Numbered from the stretch's first letter, positions 1 through 5,025 are shown. The stretch is 5,025 nucleotides of DNA from Candidatus Portnoybacteria bacterium CG10_big_fil_rev_8_21_14_0_10_36_7 (GCA_002793835.1 PFDW01000058.1:1-5025), one strand, 5' to 3'. Notes: generated by a model from the sequence alone, not told the origin. Numbers and translations: made by a program.

Positions 1-210
1 CTCTTTTATCTCAGAATATAGAGCGCGCCAATCACCGGTAATATTAATACTTCTGTATCCTGACAATTCTCCTTTTAATGGGTGGTTTCTTAGTTGAGGG
101 TTTGAGTGATTTTTAAGAAATATTTTTAGTCTTTTTTCAAATGCTTTGCGGATTTTTGTGTCCGTTTTTTCATATTGTTTAACAAATTTTTTGCTGTATC
201 TAACGCTCAT
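1..210 (-). CDS. RelE/YafQ-like mRNA interferase toxin, C-terminus cut by window edge
   Basis: The reading frame starts at ATG 210-208 and runs open to base 1, giving 70 residues of a family usually about 90 long. These proteins are ribosome-associated or free endoribonucleases that cleave mRNA and are neutralised by the partner antitoxin. The visible part has a basic N-terminal helical segment (MSVRYSKKFVKQYEK), then a stretch that aligns by eye with E. coli YafQ: NHPLKGEL (42-49), GYRSI (51-55) and GDWRALY (59-65). H43 matches YafQ His50, and D60-W61 match Asp67-Trp68. YafQ His63 is replaced by N56. The equivalent of the C-terminal catalytic His87 lies beyond the window. The start codon lies inside the antitoxin's last codons (11-nt overlap), typical of translational coupling, and no strong Shine-Dalgarno is visible. 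The family call is confident; the RelE, StbE or YafQ subgroup is not. Confidence 0.88.
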   Translation of the reverse strand, partial: MSVRYSKKFVKQYEKTDTKIRKAFEKRLKIFLKNHSNPQLRNHPLKGELSGYRSINITGDWRALYSEIKE

Positions 211-499
211 TCTGGTATTTCTTGTGAGGATTATTTAACCATTTAATTGCATTATCAACATTATCAAATGCAGAGGATACCCTTCCGTCTTTAATATCCT
301 TTTTTGATTCTTTAAGAACTTTAAGCAGATATTTACTCGGTTGCTCATCAAGAGAAAACGTTACTTGTTTTGTTTTAACAAGGTGTCTTAAAAAGGCATT
401 GATTAAAGAACTAAGGCTAATTCCCAACTCACTAGCTACTTCCTGCGCCTGTGTTTTCACTTCTGGTCGAGTTTTAATATTGATGACTGCTGTGTTCAT
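200..499 (-). CDS. RelB/DinJ-family antitoxin
   Basis: This 99-residue protein is the antitoxin of a type II module: it binds and blocks the toxin encoded just downstream and normally represses its own promoter as a ribbon-helix-helix dimer. The N-terminus (MNTAVINIKTRPEVK) is the typical RHH beta strand and first helix. ELGISLSSLINAFLRHLVK (24-42) is the second part of the DNA-binding fold, and VTFSLDEQPSKYL (46-58) resembles the family's lead into the toxin-wrapping region. The C-terminal half is charged and helical, ending in AIKWLNNPHKK. It is slightly longer than the roughly 85-residue norm. The start is favoured because the motif begins at the first residues and because a strong promoter ends only 8 nt upstream. 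The stop codon overlaps the toxin start. The symbol is left blank because relB and dinJ cannot be told apart by eye. Confidence 0.92.
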   Translation of the reverse strand: MNTAVINIKTRPEVKTQAQEVASELGISLSSLINAFLRHLVKTKQVTFSLDEQPSKYLLKVLKESKKDIKDGRVSSAFDNVDNAIKWLNNPHKKYQNER

Positions 500-507
500 A
501 CAAAATG

Positions 508-536
508 AGTATATACTTTGTATATACCAACGTCAA
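508..536 (-). promoter_or_regulatory. Sigma-70-type promoter of the toxin-antitoxin operon
   Basis: On the minus strand there is a -35 TTGACG (536-531), a 17-bp spacer and a -10 TATACT (513-508). Both hexamers are 5/6 matches to consensus with optimal spacing. Only 8 nt separate the -10 from the antitoxin ATG at 499, so the predicted transcription start (about 499-502) falls at or next to the start codon and the mRNA would be leaderless or almost so. Confidence 0.82.
509..527. promoter_or_regulatory. Tandem palindromic operator, probable antitoxin binding site
   Basis: Two identical 8-bp palindromes, GTATATAC (509-516) and GTATATAC (520-527), are separated by TTT. They repeat every 11 bp, about one helical turn, so two dimers could bind side by side on one DNA face. 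The sites cover most of the -10 and much of the spacer of the toxin-antitoxin promoter. Autorepression through such promoter-overlapping sites is established for RelB/DinJ antitoxins; that this protein binds here is inference from position and symmetry. Confidence 0.7.
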
Positions 537-540
537 GAGT

Positions 541-627
541 TAAAAATGGATACTTCCAACCCCGCAAAAAAAGTCGGCGGAGATCTAGATTACGCCACGT
601 TCCACATCAGGACGAGTTGGTAGCCTC
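541..627. other. Gene-free spacer with a GC-rich structured segment
   Basis: No convincing gene lies here. Bases 557-626 are roughly half G+C, clearly above the flanks. They contain GGCG/CGCC arms (576-579 and 593-596) around an 8-bp palindrome ATCTAGAT (583-590), an A7 run, and outer 5-bp arms CCAAC (556-560) and GTTGG (616-620). The segment could be simply the terminator region, a dispersed repeat, or the end of a small RNA. A plus-strand frame ends here, but its upstream part is antisense to the antitoxin, so I do not call it a gene. Confidence 0.3.
566..596 (-). terminator. Probable intrinsic terminator after the Nudix gene
   Basis: Read on the minus strand, GGCG (596-593) pairs with CGCC (579-576) around a 13-nt loop that contains a further ATC/GAT match. 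After three bases (GAC) comes a run of seven T (572-566). It lies about 30 nt past the Nudix stop codon and upstream of the toxin-antitoxin promoter, where the four-gene operon should end. The stem is short, so the call is moderate. Confidence 0.45.
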
Positions 628-1047
628 TTATTTCTGAAGAAATTTTAAATAATCTTTTATTACCTGTGCTGAAAACTTATCGGTATTTAATTTTGATGCC
701 TTTTCAGGTTCAATCCAAATGAAATCGGTTATTTCTTCTCCATCAACAGCGACATTTTGGTTATTCGTTTCACAAAGAAAATCAAAAAACAAAAAATGTC
801 TTGGTCTATAATACTCTTTCGAATAAATTGCCTCCTGCCAATTTAATAATTTTATTACTTGGATACCTAACCCTACTTCTTCCTTCATTTCTCTGATAAG
901 TGCAGTTTCTAGGCTTTCCCCAAGTTCAACATGTCCACCAGGAATAGTATATTTATCAGACCATTTTGGTGATTTAACGAGCAAAATTTTACCCTGTTTA
1001 TTAGAGATCAAAGCTCCTACAGTTATTTCTGGATATACTTGTTTCAT
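628..1047 (-). CDS. Nudix (MutT-like) hydrolase
   Basis: This 139-residue cytoplasmic protein belongs to the Nudix family, which hydrolyses nucleoside diphosphates linked to another group, using divalent metal. The full Nudix box GX5EX7REUXEEXGU is intact: G38, E44, R52-E53-M54, E56-E57, G59-L60. E53, E56 and E57 are the expected metal-binding glutamates. Before the box, ITVGALISNKQGKILLV (8-24) forms the opening strands and KYTIPGGHVELGE (32-44) leads into the catalytic helix. After it, RPRHFLFFDFLCE (81-93) and EITDFIWIEPEKA (105-117) are typical core strands. The length is normal for a single-domain MutT-like enzyme. The substrate (oxidised dNTP, NDP-sugar, diadenosine polyphosphate) cannot be read from the sequence. 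It is the last gene of the minus-strand operon, 29 nt after the small ORF. No Shine-Dalgarno precedes the ATG. Confidence 0.93.
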   Translation of the reverse strand: MKQVYPEITVGALISNKQGKILLVKSPKWSDKYTIPGGHVELGESLETALIREMKEEVGLGIQVIKLLNWQEAIYSKEYYRPRHFLFFDFLCETNNQNVAVDGEEITDFIWIEPEKASKLNTDKFSAQVIKDYLKFLQK

Positions 1048-1076
1048 TAATTAGTTAAAGCTTCAAGGCCTGGGAA

Positions 1077-1253
1077 CTAGAGAATTACGATGATTCCGCT
1101 TTTTGCAAGTCTTTGGTCTGCTTGCTCACGGATTTCTCTTGCCTCCTTCACTGATGGAGACTTAGGATCTAAATGATTCGCAATCTGTCTAGAATTTGCT
1201 ATAATCTCAGCGAAATCTGGGATACTTATTCCCTGTTCTACTCCTTTTTTCAT
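1077..1253 (-). CDS. Small protein of unknown function between pgk and the Nudix gene
   Basis: A 58-codon frame runs from ATG 1253-1251 to TAG 1079-1077. It starts one base after the pgk stop, and a good ribosome-binding site (AGAGGAT, 1267-1261) lies 7 nt before the ATG inside the end of pgk. The product begins MKKGVEQGISIPDFAEIIAN, continues with a charged, probably helical middle (VKEAREIREQADQRLAKSG, 35-53) and ends in a hydrophobic tail IIVIL. There is no signal peptide, membrane helix or cysteine motif, and I do not recognise the family. Tight spacing, the ribosome site, same-strand position and plausible composition support a real operon gene. It could instead be a degraded remnant. 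Confidence 0.6.
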   Translation of the reverse strand: MKKGVEQGISIPDFAEIIANSRQIANHLDPKSPSVKEAREIREQADQRLAKSGIIVIL

Positions 1254-1254
1254 T

Positions 1255-2319
1255 TTAAATATCCTCTATCAAAGCTTCAATTCCCGGCAATTTTTCTCCG
1301 CTTAAGAATTCGAGCATGGCACCGCCGCCGGTTGAAACGAAAGAAAATTTATCAAGAAGATTAATTTTTTTAAGATAACCTATGGTATCTCCTCCTCCAA
1401 CTACAGCATATGCTCCGCTTTCTACTATTCCTTTTGCCAATTTTGCCGTGCCGATTTCTAAATCTTCCTCTTGTCCTTCGGTTTTCCCGATTGGTCCATT
1501 CCAAATGATAGTTTTTGCAAGATTTATAATTTGCAGAAAATTCTCTACGCTGTTTTGCATCGTATCAGTTTCATCTTCATTTAAATCCGCCACGAGAAGC
1601 ACTGATTTTCTTTCTGCAACTTTTTCGTGCTGCACTTTAAGAAGAACTCTTGTTTCCTCAGCAATTTTTCCGCCGACTAAAACATAGTCTGCAAACTGAT
1701 GCATCTTCTCAACCAAGGGGAGTTTGGTCTCAATTTTTGCGCCTCCGATAATCACAACAAAAGGTCTCTTCGGATTTTCCAGAAGCGAAGACAAAGTTTC
1801 TATTTCCTTCTTAAGCCTGAATCCAGCATAATGCGGAAGGAGTTTTACTACACCTACAATTGATGCGTGTTCTCTATGAGAAACTGCAAATGCATCATTT
1901 ATATAAATATCCGTAAGACCTGCCAGTTTTTTCGCAAAATCAGGATTATTTTCCTCTTCTTCTTTATAGAACCTGATATTTTCAAGAAGAAATAACTTGT
2001 CGGAAAATTTAAAGCCTTCAAAATCTTCAATATTAGTTACTGATAGATCGTTGCTTGTTATTTGTAACTGATTTAAAAACCAGTTCGCAATAGGCTTTAA
2101 GGAAAGTTTTTCATCCTTTCCTTCAGGTCTTCCCAGATGACCAACAATAATAACAATTGCCTCACTGCTTAAAAGATACTCTAGAGTCTCAAGGCTGTCT
2201 TTAAGTCTTGTATCATCTTCTATGTCACCATCTATTGATAATGGTACGTCTAAATCAAGCCGAAGTAAAATCTTTTTATTCTTTACATCTGCAGTTTTTA
2301 AATCCGGTAAATTAATCAT
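1255..2319 (-). CDS. pgk: Phosphoglycerate kinase, short form
   Basis: This cytoplasmic glycolytic enzyme moves phosphate from 1,3-bisphosphoglycerate to ADP, making 3-phosphoglycerate and ATP. The N-terminal substrate domain shows RLDLDVP (20-26, usually RVDFNVP), DDTR (35-38), HLGRPEG (61-67), LLENIRF (111-117) and NDAFAVSHREHAS (141-153). The C-terminal nucleotide domain shows GGAKIETK (192-199, K195 and K199 kept), WNGPIGKTE (273-281, ribose-binding Glu kept), GGGDT (308-312) and STGGGA (329-334). It has 354 residues against about 390-400 normally. Most of the deficit lies between 217 and 272, where the usual PVD strand reads VAD and the DIGP motif is absent. The main catalytic and binding residues remain, so it should be active. 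The gene starts 3 nt after the CvpA-CAP stop and ends 1 nt before the small ORF. Confidence 0.97.
   Translation of the reverse strand: MINLPDLKTADVKNKKILLRLDLDVPLSIDGDIEDDTRLKDSLETLEYLLSSEAIVIIVGHLGRPEGKDEKLSLKPIANWFLNQLQITSNDLSVTNIEDFEGFKFSDKLFLLENIRFYKEEEENNPDFAKKLAGLTDIYINDAFAVSHREHASIVGVVKLLPHYAGFRLKKEIETLSSLLENPKRPFVVIIGGAKIETKLPLVEKMHQFADYVLVGGKIAEETRVLLKVQHEKVAERKSVLLVADLNEDETDTMQNSVENFLQIINLAKTIIWNGPIGKTEGQEEDLEIGTAKLAKGIVESGAYAVVGGGDTIGYLKKINLLDKFSFVSTGGGAMLEFLSGEKLPGIEALIEDI
1261..1267 (-). promoter_or_regulatory. Shine-Dalgarno site for the small ORF, inside the pgk 3' end
   Basis: AGAGGAT on the minus strand, 7 nt before ATG 1253. It is the clearest Shine-Dalgarno sequence in the window and decides the start of the small gene. 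It sits in the last pgk codons, so translation is probably coupled to termination on pgk. Confidence 0.6.
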
Positions 2320-2322
2320 TTT

Positions 2323-3354
2323 TTAATCCGTAAATTCCTGACAAAACATCTCCCCATAAATTCCTCCGTCAATTACACCTATCCCGACTTTGCCAGAGTT
2401 GGGAGACAAAATATTTGCTCTGTGTCCCGGACTTTTCATAAGTCCCTGCATAGCCATTGTAACATTAGGCGCAAGGGCAAGATTCTCTCCGGCATAAGTA
2501 AAATAAACATCACCTTGTGCCATCCTATCAAAAGGGGTTAAACCTTCAGGCGTATAATGCGAGAAATAGCCTCGAGCAAACATATCTTTACAATGTTTTC
2601 TTGCTACTTCGGTTAACTTATCATTTCCATCAAGCGATGAAAAACCCTGAGATCGTCTTTCTTCATTTACCAAAATTAACATTTGTAACTCTGCATTTTT
2701 ATCTACAGAAAAATTCTCTGTTTTAAATCTCAAATTAACCGTCTCATCGCTTTTGGGCTCAACTGTTAAAAAATTTAGGGTATCATTGACTGCTTTCCCA
2801 AATATATTATTCAATTCGCTTTCAAATCCCTGAGTATTGGCGGTTAACATATTTCCAAATTTTGACGAAGATACGGAATGCTTAAGAAAAACTGAAACAG
2901 GAAGAGAGATTATCAAAGTTAAAAGAAATGAGAGTAAAATAAAAGCAGATAAGACTCCTATTGCTATCCCTAAAATATGATCAATATTCTTAAGAACAGT
3001 TCCTTTTATCTTATAACGTTCAAAAAATAACCGGTAAACCATACCTCTTAGAATAAATCCAATGATGATTTCAGAAATTACGGCAATAATTAAAAATCCC
3101 AAAGCATTGGAAAATCCGGGAGGCATGGAAAAAATCTTTATAAGAAGAACTCCAACAATTGAATAAATCTTGAGTCCGATAATAAAAGAGAGGATAAAAC
3201 CCAAAAGATCTAAGGCTGCTGCAAGAAACCCGATGGCAAAACCTTCTATAATATAGAAAAATAATACAGCCAGAATAATATAATCAAGCCAATTTAAGCT
3301 TTTAAATGGAGAAAGCAAGTCAAGTAAGTAGTTAATAAATTGACTTATATCCAT
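2323..3354 (-). CDS. CvpA-like membrane domain fused to an exported CAP/SCP domain
   Basis: This 343-residue protein has two parts. Residues 20-152 form a CvpA-type (colicin V production) unit: LNWLDYIILAVLFFYIIEGFAIGF (20-43) is the family's typical opening, with about four membrane helices near 23-43, 46-70, 83-103 and 125-152. A polar linker (153-220) leads to a CAP/SCP (YkwD-like) domain at 221-343 with LVNEERR (228-234), ARKHCKDM (251-258), YFSHYTPEG (263-271), AGEN (288-291) and SPGHRANIL (308-316). The putative site residues H266, E290 and H311 are present; the Trp usually before the SPGHR motif is L305. Four helices place N- and C-termini on the same, presumably outer, side. CAP domains in bacteria are mostly extracytoplasmic and of uncertain activity. 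This is the first gene of the operon. An in-frame TAG at 3372-3370 and no alternative start codon support this ATG. Confidence 0.9.
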   Translation of the reverse strand: MDISQFINYLLDLLSPFKSLNWLDYIILAVLFFYIIEGFAIGFLAAALDLLGFILSFIIGLKIYSIVGVLLIKIFSMPPGFSNALGFLIIAVISEIIIGFILRGMVYRLFFERYKIKGTVLKNIDHILGIAIGVLSAFILLSFLLTLIISLPVSVFLKHSVSSSKFGNMLTANTQGFESELNNIFGKAVNDTLNFLTVEPKSDETVNLRFKTENFSVDKNAELQMLILVNEERRSQGFSSLDGNDKLTEVARKHCKDMFARGYFSHYTPEGLTPFDRMAQGDVYFTYAGENLALAPNVTMAMQGLMKSPGHRANILSPNSGKVGIGVIDGGIYGEMFCQEFTD

Positions 3355-3371
3355 AACAATGATCTTGTACT

Positions 3372-3400
3372 ATTATATATAAATTTATATCTATTGTCAT
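3372..3400 (-). promoter_or_regulatory. Promoter of the CvpA-CAP / pgk / small ORF / Nudix operon
   Basis: On the minus strand there is a -35 ATGACA (3400-3395, 5/6 match), a 17-bp spacer and a perfect -10 TATAAT (3377-3372). The predicted transcription start is near 3364-3366, leaving a leader of only about 10-12 nt before ATG 3354, with no Shine-Dalgarno. The following genes are separated by at most 29 nt, so this probably serves all four. Confidence 0.8.
3377..3390. repeat. 14-bp perfect AT palindrome between the divergent promoters
   Basis: ATATAAATTTATAT reads the same on both strands. It fills most of the spacer of the minus-strand promoter and lies just upstream of the plus-strand -35. 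It might be an operator or an easily melted segment, but with only A and T such symmetry can also arise by chance. Confidence 0.35.
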
Positions 3401-3423
3401 AATCCAAGCTTTGATGCTATCAT
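3394..3423 (+). promoter_or_regulatory. Candidate extended -10 promoter of the penicillin-binding protein gene
   Basis: On the plus strand there is a -35 TTGTCA (3394-3399), an 18-bp spacer and a -10 TATCAT (3418-3423) preceded by TG at 3415-3416, an extended -10. Each hexamer is a 5/6 match. Transcription would begin about 3430-3431, at the ATG, giving a leaderless mRNA. The -35 lies on the same bases as the -35 of the opposing promoter. Confidence 0.6.
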
Positions 3424-3428
3424 ATAGC
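3416..3428. repeat. Inverted repeat over the PBP -10, possible operator
   Basis: GCTAT (3416-3420) and ATAGC (3424-3428) are perfect 5-bp arms around CAT. They enclose the proposed -10 and end 2 bp before the start codon. A dimeric repressor bound here would block the PBP promoter. No regulator is encoded nearby, so the role is inference. Confidence 0.4.
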
Positions 3429-3430
3429 CT

Positions 3431-5025
3431 ATGACAAAACAGACTAAAAAATTTAAGAAAAAATTAAAATTCTTCAGGAAAACCAAATATCTAAAGTTTA
3501 TGCTTATAGGTTTTTTGTTTTTTATACCGTTCTATATTTTTATCTTAAAAGATCTTCCTTCTCCAACCAGACTAACCAGCAGTAAAATTCCCCAATCCAC
3601 TCAAATCTTTGATCGAAACGGTACGCTTCTTTATGCGATTTATGCTCAAAAAAATCAAACTTTTATTCCGCTATCTTCAATTCCCGAACACGTTCAAAAG
3701 GCAACAATTGCAATTGAAGATAAAGATTTTTACCGTCACGGACCTATAGATTTAAGAGGTATAACCCGCTCAGTATATTCGATTATATTCCACCGACAAC
3801 TTCAGGGAGGATCAACTCTTACCCAACAACTTGTAAAAAACAGTTTATTAACTCCGGAGAGAACAATTCTTAGAAAGATAAAAGAAGTAATTCTTTCTTT
3901 TGCAACTGAACTTTTATACCCCAAAGACAAAATACTTGAGATGTATTTAAATCAGATTCCTTATGGAGGAACATCATATGGGGTTGAGGCAGCTGCACAG
4001 ACTTATTTTGGCAAACACGCAAAAAATCTTACTTTATCAGAAGCTGCTCTTCTTGCCGGGCTTCCTGAAGCACCAACTACATTTTCCCCTTTTGGATCTC
4101 ATCCTGAGCTTGCGAAAAAAAGACAAGAGGATGCTTTAAAAAAAATGTATGAGCAGAAATATATAAAAAAAGACGTAATGGAAAAAGCAATTAAAGAACC
4201 CCTCTCTTATCAAAAGATTTCAAGCAGAATTAAAGCGCCTCACTTTGTTTTATATGTTAAGGATCTTCTTTCAAAAAAATATGGAGAGCAAATAGTTGAA
4301 CAGGGAGGGCTTAAGGTCACTACAAGCCTTGATCTACTAACTCAAGAAATGACACAGGCATCTGTCTCAGCAGAAGTAGATCAGTTGAAAAACTCTAATG
4401 TTGGCAATGGTGCGGCAGTTGTTACAAATCCGGCCACCGGAGAAATTCTAGCCATGGTCGGAAGTCATGATTATTTTGACACTGAAAATGACGGAAATGT
4501 AAATGTCGCTATTGCGCATCGCCAACCTGGTTCCTCAATAAAACCTATTAATTATGCAACAGGTCTTATCAAAGGATATTCAGCTGCTACTCCATTTATT
4601 GATCAGAGAACCTGTTTTCCAAATCCCGGACACCCTGATTATTGCCCTGTAAATTATGACGGCAAGTGGCACGGAATTGTCCAGATGCGTTTTGCGCTGG
4701 CTAATTCTATTAATATTCCTGCAGTTAAAATGCTTAAAATAAACGGCATAGAAGATATGATCGCCACAGCATCTGCTATGGGCATTACTACTTTTACTGA
4801 TCCCCGTCGATATGGTTTGTCTCTAACCTTAGGGGGAGGAGAAGTAACTATGCTTGATATGGCAACTGCTTATGGAGTATTTGCAAACGGAGGATATAAA
4901 ATTTCTCTTCATCCGATTTTAAAAGTAATCGATAATAAAGGAAAAATACTGGAAGAATATAAGGCTCCCGCATCGCCAATCTTTGGCAAAAAAGTACTGC
5001 CTGAAGGAGTAGCTTTTATTATCTC
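3431..5025 (+). CDS. Class A penicillin-binding protein (PBP1A-like), 3' end beyond the window
   Basis: This bifunctional peptidoglycan synthase polymerises lipid II into glycan (GT51) and cross-links stem peptides (transpeptidase) on the outer face of the membrane. The frame is open without interruption for 531 codons. A Lys-rich cytoplasmic tail (1-19) precedes one membrane helix (about 20-39). GT51 motifs: EDKDFYRHG (96-104, catalytic E96), QGGSTLTQQLVKN (125-137), RKIKE (148-152, second catalytic E152) and ILEMYLNQIPYGG (168-180). Transpeptidase motifs: SSIK (368-371, nucleophile S368), SIN (426-428) and LGGGEVTMLD (467-476). The KTG motif is not reached before the edge. ATG 3431 is the first start after an in-frame TAG at 3425; the next Met (24) would remove the tail and cut into the helix. 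C395 and C405 lie in the transpeptidase domain. The gene is divergent from the CvpA-CAP operon. Confidence 0.96.
   Translation, partial: MTKQTKKFKKKLKFFRKTKYLKFMLIGFLFFIPFYIFILKDLPSPTRLTSSKIPQSTQIFDRNGTLLYAIYAQKNQTFIPLSSIPEHVQKATIAIEDKDFYRHGPIDLRGITRSVYSIIFHRQLQGGSTLTQQLVKNSLLTPERTILRKIKEVILSFATELLYPKDKILEMYLNQIPYGGTSYGVEAAAQTYFGKHAKNLTLSEAALLAGLPEAPTTFSPFGSHPELAKKRQEDALKKMYEQKYIKKDVMEKAIKEPLSYQKISSRIKAPHFVLYVKDLLSKKYGEQIVEQGGLKVTTSLDLLTQEMTQASVSAEVDQLKNSNVGNGAAVVTNPATGEILAMVGSHDYFDTENDGNVNVAIAHRQPGSSIKPINYATGLIKGYSAATPFIDQRTCFPNPGHPDYCPVNYDGKWHGIVQMRFALANSINIPAVKMLKINGIEDMIATASAMGITTFTDPRRYGLSLTLGGGEVTMLDMATAYGVFANGGYKISLHPILKVIDNKGKILEEYKAPASPIFGKKVLPEGVAFII

Noticed and set aside
566..600. 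tRNA-like 3' end (GC-rich arm followed by T7 on the minus strand)
   Set aside because: No 7-bp acceptor partner, T-arm or anticodon arm could be found; better explained as a terminator hairpin.
399..623. Plus-strand open frame of 74 codons
   Set aside because: Its first third is antisense to the well-supported antitoxin and the rest crosses the toxin-antitoxin promoter and the structured spacer; no ribosome site or recognisable domain.
1050..1080. Possible hairpin TAGTT/AACTA between the small ORF and the Nudix gene
   Set aside because: Only 5 AT-rich base pairs with an 18-nt loop and no following T-run; too weak to call a terminator or attenuator.
1173..1364. Plus-strand open frame of 63 codons
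   Set aside because: Antisense to the small ORF and the conserved pgk C-terminus; low-complexity aromatic and basic composition typical of a shadow frame.
1382..1687. Plus-strand open frame of 101 codons
   Set aside because: Fully antisense to conserved pgk coding sequence, Ser/Phe/Pro-rich, no domain or ribosome site.
2517..2726. Plus-strand open frame of 69 codons
   Set aside because: Fully antisense to the CAP domain, with no independent support.

Overview
The window is AT-rich, densely packed bacterial DNA. The weak or absent Shine-Dalgarno sites, a 354-residue phosphoglycerate kinase about 40 residues shorter than usual, a CvpA membrane domain fused to a CAP domain, and a single-helix class A penicillin-binding protein together suggest a small-genome candidate-phylum bacterium (Patescibacteria/CPR, perhaps Microgenomates-like). 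This placement is inference; no rRNA or marker gene in the window fixes it. The recognised genes end in TAA or TAG and none contains an in-frame TGA, so the standard bacterial code is sufficient.

Layout, left to right. (1) 1-536, minus strand: a type II toxin-antitoxin module. A RelB/DinJ-like antitoxin (200-499) overlaps by 11 nt a RelE/YafQ-like mRNA interferase (210 down to the window edge, C-terminus missing). A near-consensus promoter lies directly before the antitoxin, and a double palindrome covers its -10 and spacer. (2) 537-627: a short gene-free stretch, more GC-rich than its surroundings, holding a probable intrinsic terminator and possibly a repeated or RNA element. (3) 628-3354, minus strand: an apparent four-gene operon read in the order CvpA-CAP fusion protein, phosphoglycerate kinase (pgk), a 58-residue small protein, and a Nudix hydrolase, with gaps of 3, 1 and 29 nt. 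(4) 3355-3430: a 76-bp divergent promoter region in which the two -35 hexamers lie on the same seven bases. (5) 3431-5025, plus strand: a class A penicillin-binding protein, open through the right edge and therefore 3'-truncated.

How the parts may work together. The divergent pair links two envelope functions, peptidoglycan synthesis (class A PBP) and a membrane protein with an apparently exported CAP domain. Their shared promoter region could coordinate them or make them compete. Glycolytic pgk and the Nudix hydrolase follow the envelope gene in the same transcript, possibly only through genome compaction. The toxin-antitoxin pair is a separate self-regulated unit. All three promoters that can be read here would start transcripts at, or within about 12 nt of, the start codon, which suggests frequent leaderless translation. 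I see no CRISPR array, tRNA, rRNA or insertion sequence, and no clear new defence system. The most novel items are the CvpA-CAP fusion, the small gene after pgk, the divergent promoter architecture and the 556-626 element.
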